Part shown: positions 5,338 through 5,353 of the stretch, one piece after another | Layout: the number at the start of each line of letters is the position of its first letter | Numbering within the stretch: position 1 is the first letter of the stretch | Assembly: GCA_903819605.1 (NCBI GenBank) | Contig: CAIJEA010000137.1 | Coordinates: 1-5,353, forward strand | DNA from: an uncultured cyanobacterium | GTDB lineage: Bacteria > Cyanobacteriota > Cyanobacteriia > Pseudanabaenales > Pseudanabaenaceae | Reading direction: 5' to 3' | Length of the DNA stretch: 5,353 bases | Position numbers and translations under genes: made by a program | The notes under the pieces: generated by a model | Database searches by the model: none | The model's input: the letters and a program-made list of their open reading frames with translations, nothing else | Told to the model about the DNA's origin: nothing

Positions 5338-5353
5338 GGGGGGGGGGGGGGGG
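5338..5353. repeat. Poly-G run at the window end
   Basis: Sixteen consecutive G fill the last 16 positions. A run this long in AT-rich intergenic DNA is unusual. It may be a real homopolymer inside a repeat element at which an assembly stopped, or an artefact of sequencing chemistry that calls G when signal is lost. Confidence 0.9.

Overview
The window is cyanobacterial. It carries six HIP1 octamers (GCGATCGC) in 5.3 kb and genes found together only in oxygenic phototrophs: acsF, chlP and psbM. The AT-rich intergenic DNA, TTT-looped hairpins and short TATAGC-type repeats fit a Pseudanabaena-like filamentous lineage, but that placement is only a guess.

Layout, left to right. Positions 1-444 (minus) hold the N-terminal 148 codons of acsF, the aerobic Mg-protoporphyrin monomethyl ester cyclase, cut by the window edge. 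Positions 627-2330 (minus) encode an exported alpha/beta hydrolase with the cyanobacterial DUF1400 N-terminal domain. A 384-bp divergent intergenic region (2331-2714) holds a perfect 29-bp-arm hairpin flanked by short repeats and a candidate RpaB/HLR1 box. Positions 2715-3935 (plus) are chlP, geranylgeranyl reductase, which starts with TTG behind a good Shine-Dalgarno. Two back-to-back hairpins (3937-4013) separate it from the convergent gene psbM (4008-4127, minus), a 39-codon photosystem II subunit whose stop codon lies inside its own terminator stem. Positions 4266-5156 (minus) encode a three-domain S1-type ribosomal protein of cyanobacterial size with a canonical terminator. The window ends in a run of 16 G.

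acsF and chlP act in chlorophyll synthesis: AcsF closes the fifth ring, and ChlP supplies the phytyl tail that is also used for tocopherol and phylloquinone. PsbM sits in the photosystem II that receives the chlorophyll. Both pigment genes have upstream 10-bp-period direct repeats resembling HLR1, the binding site of the light-responsive regulator RpaB, which suggests shared light control. I did not find a clearly new multi-gene system. The best leads are the HLR1-like boxes, the hairpin/repeat family, and the uncharacterised DUF1400 hydrolase between chlorophyll genes.
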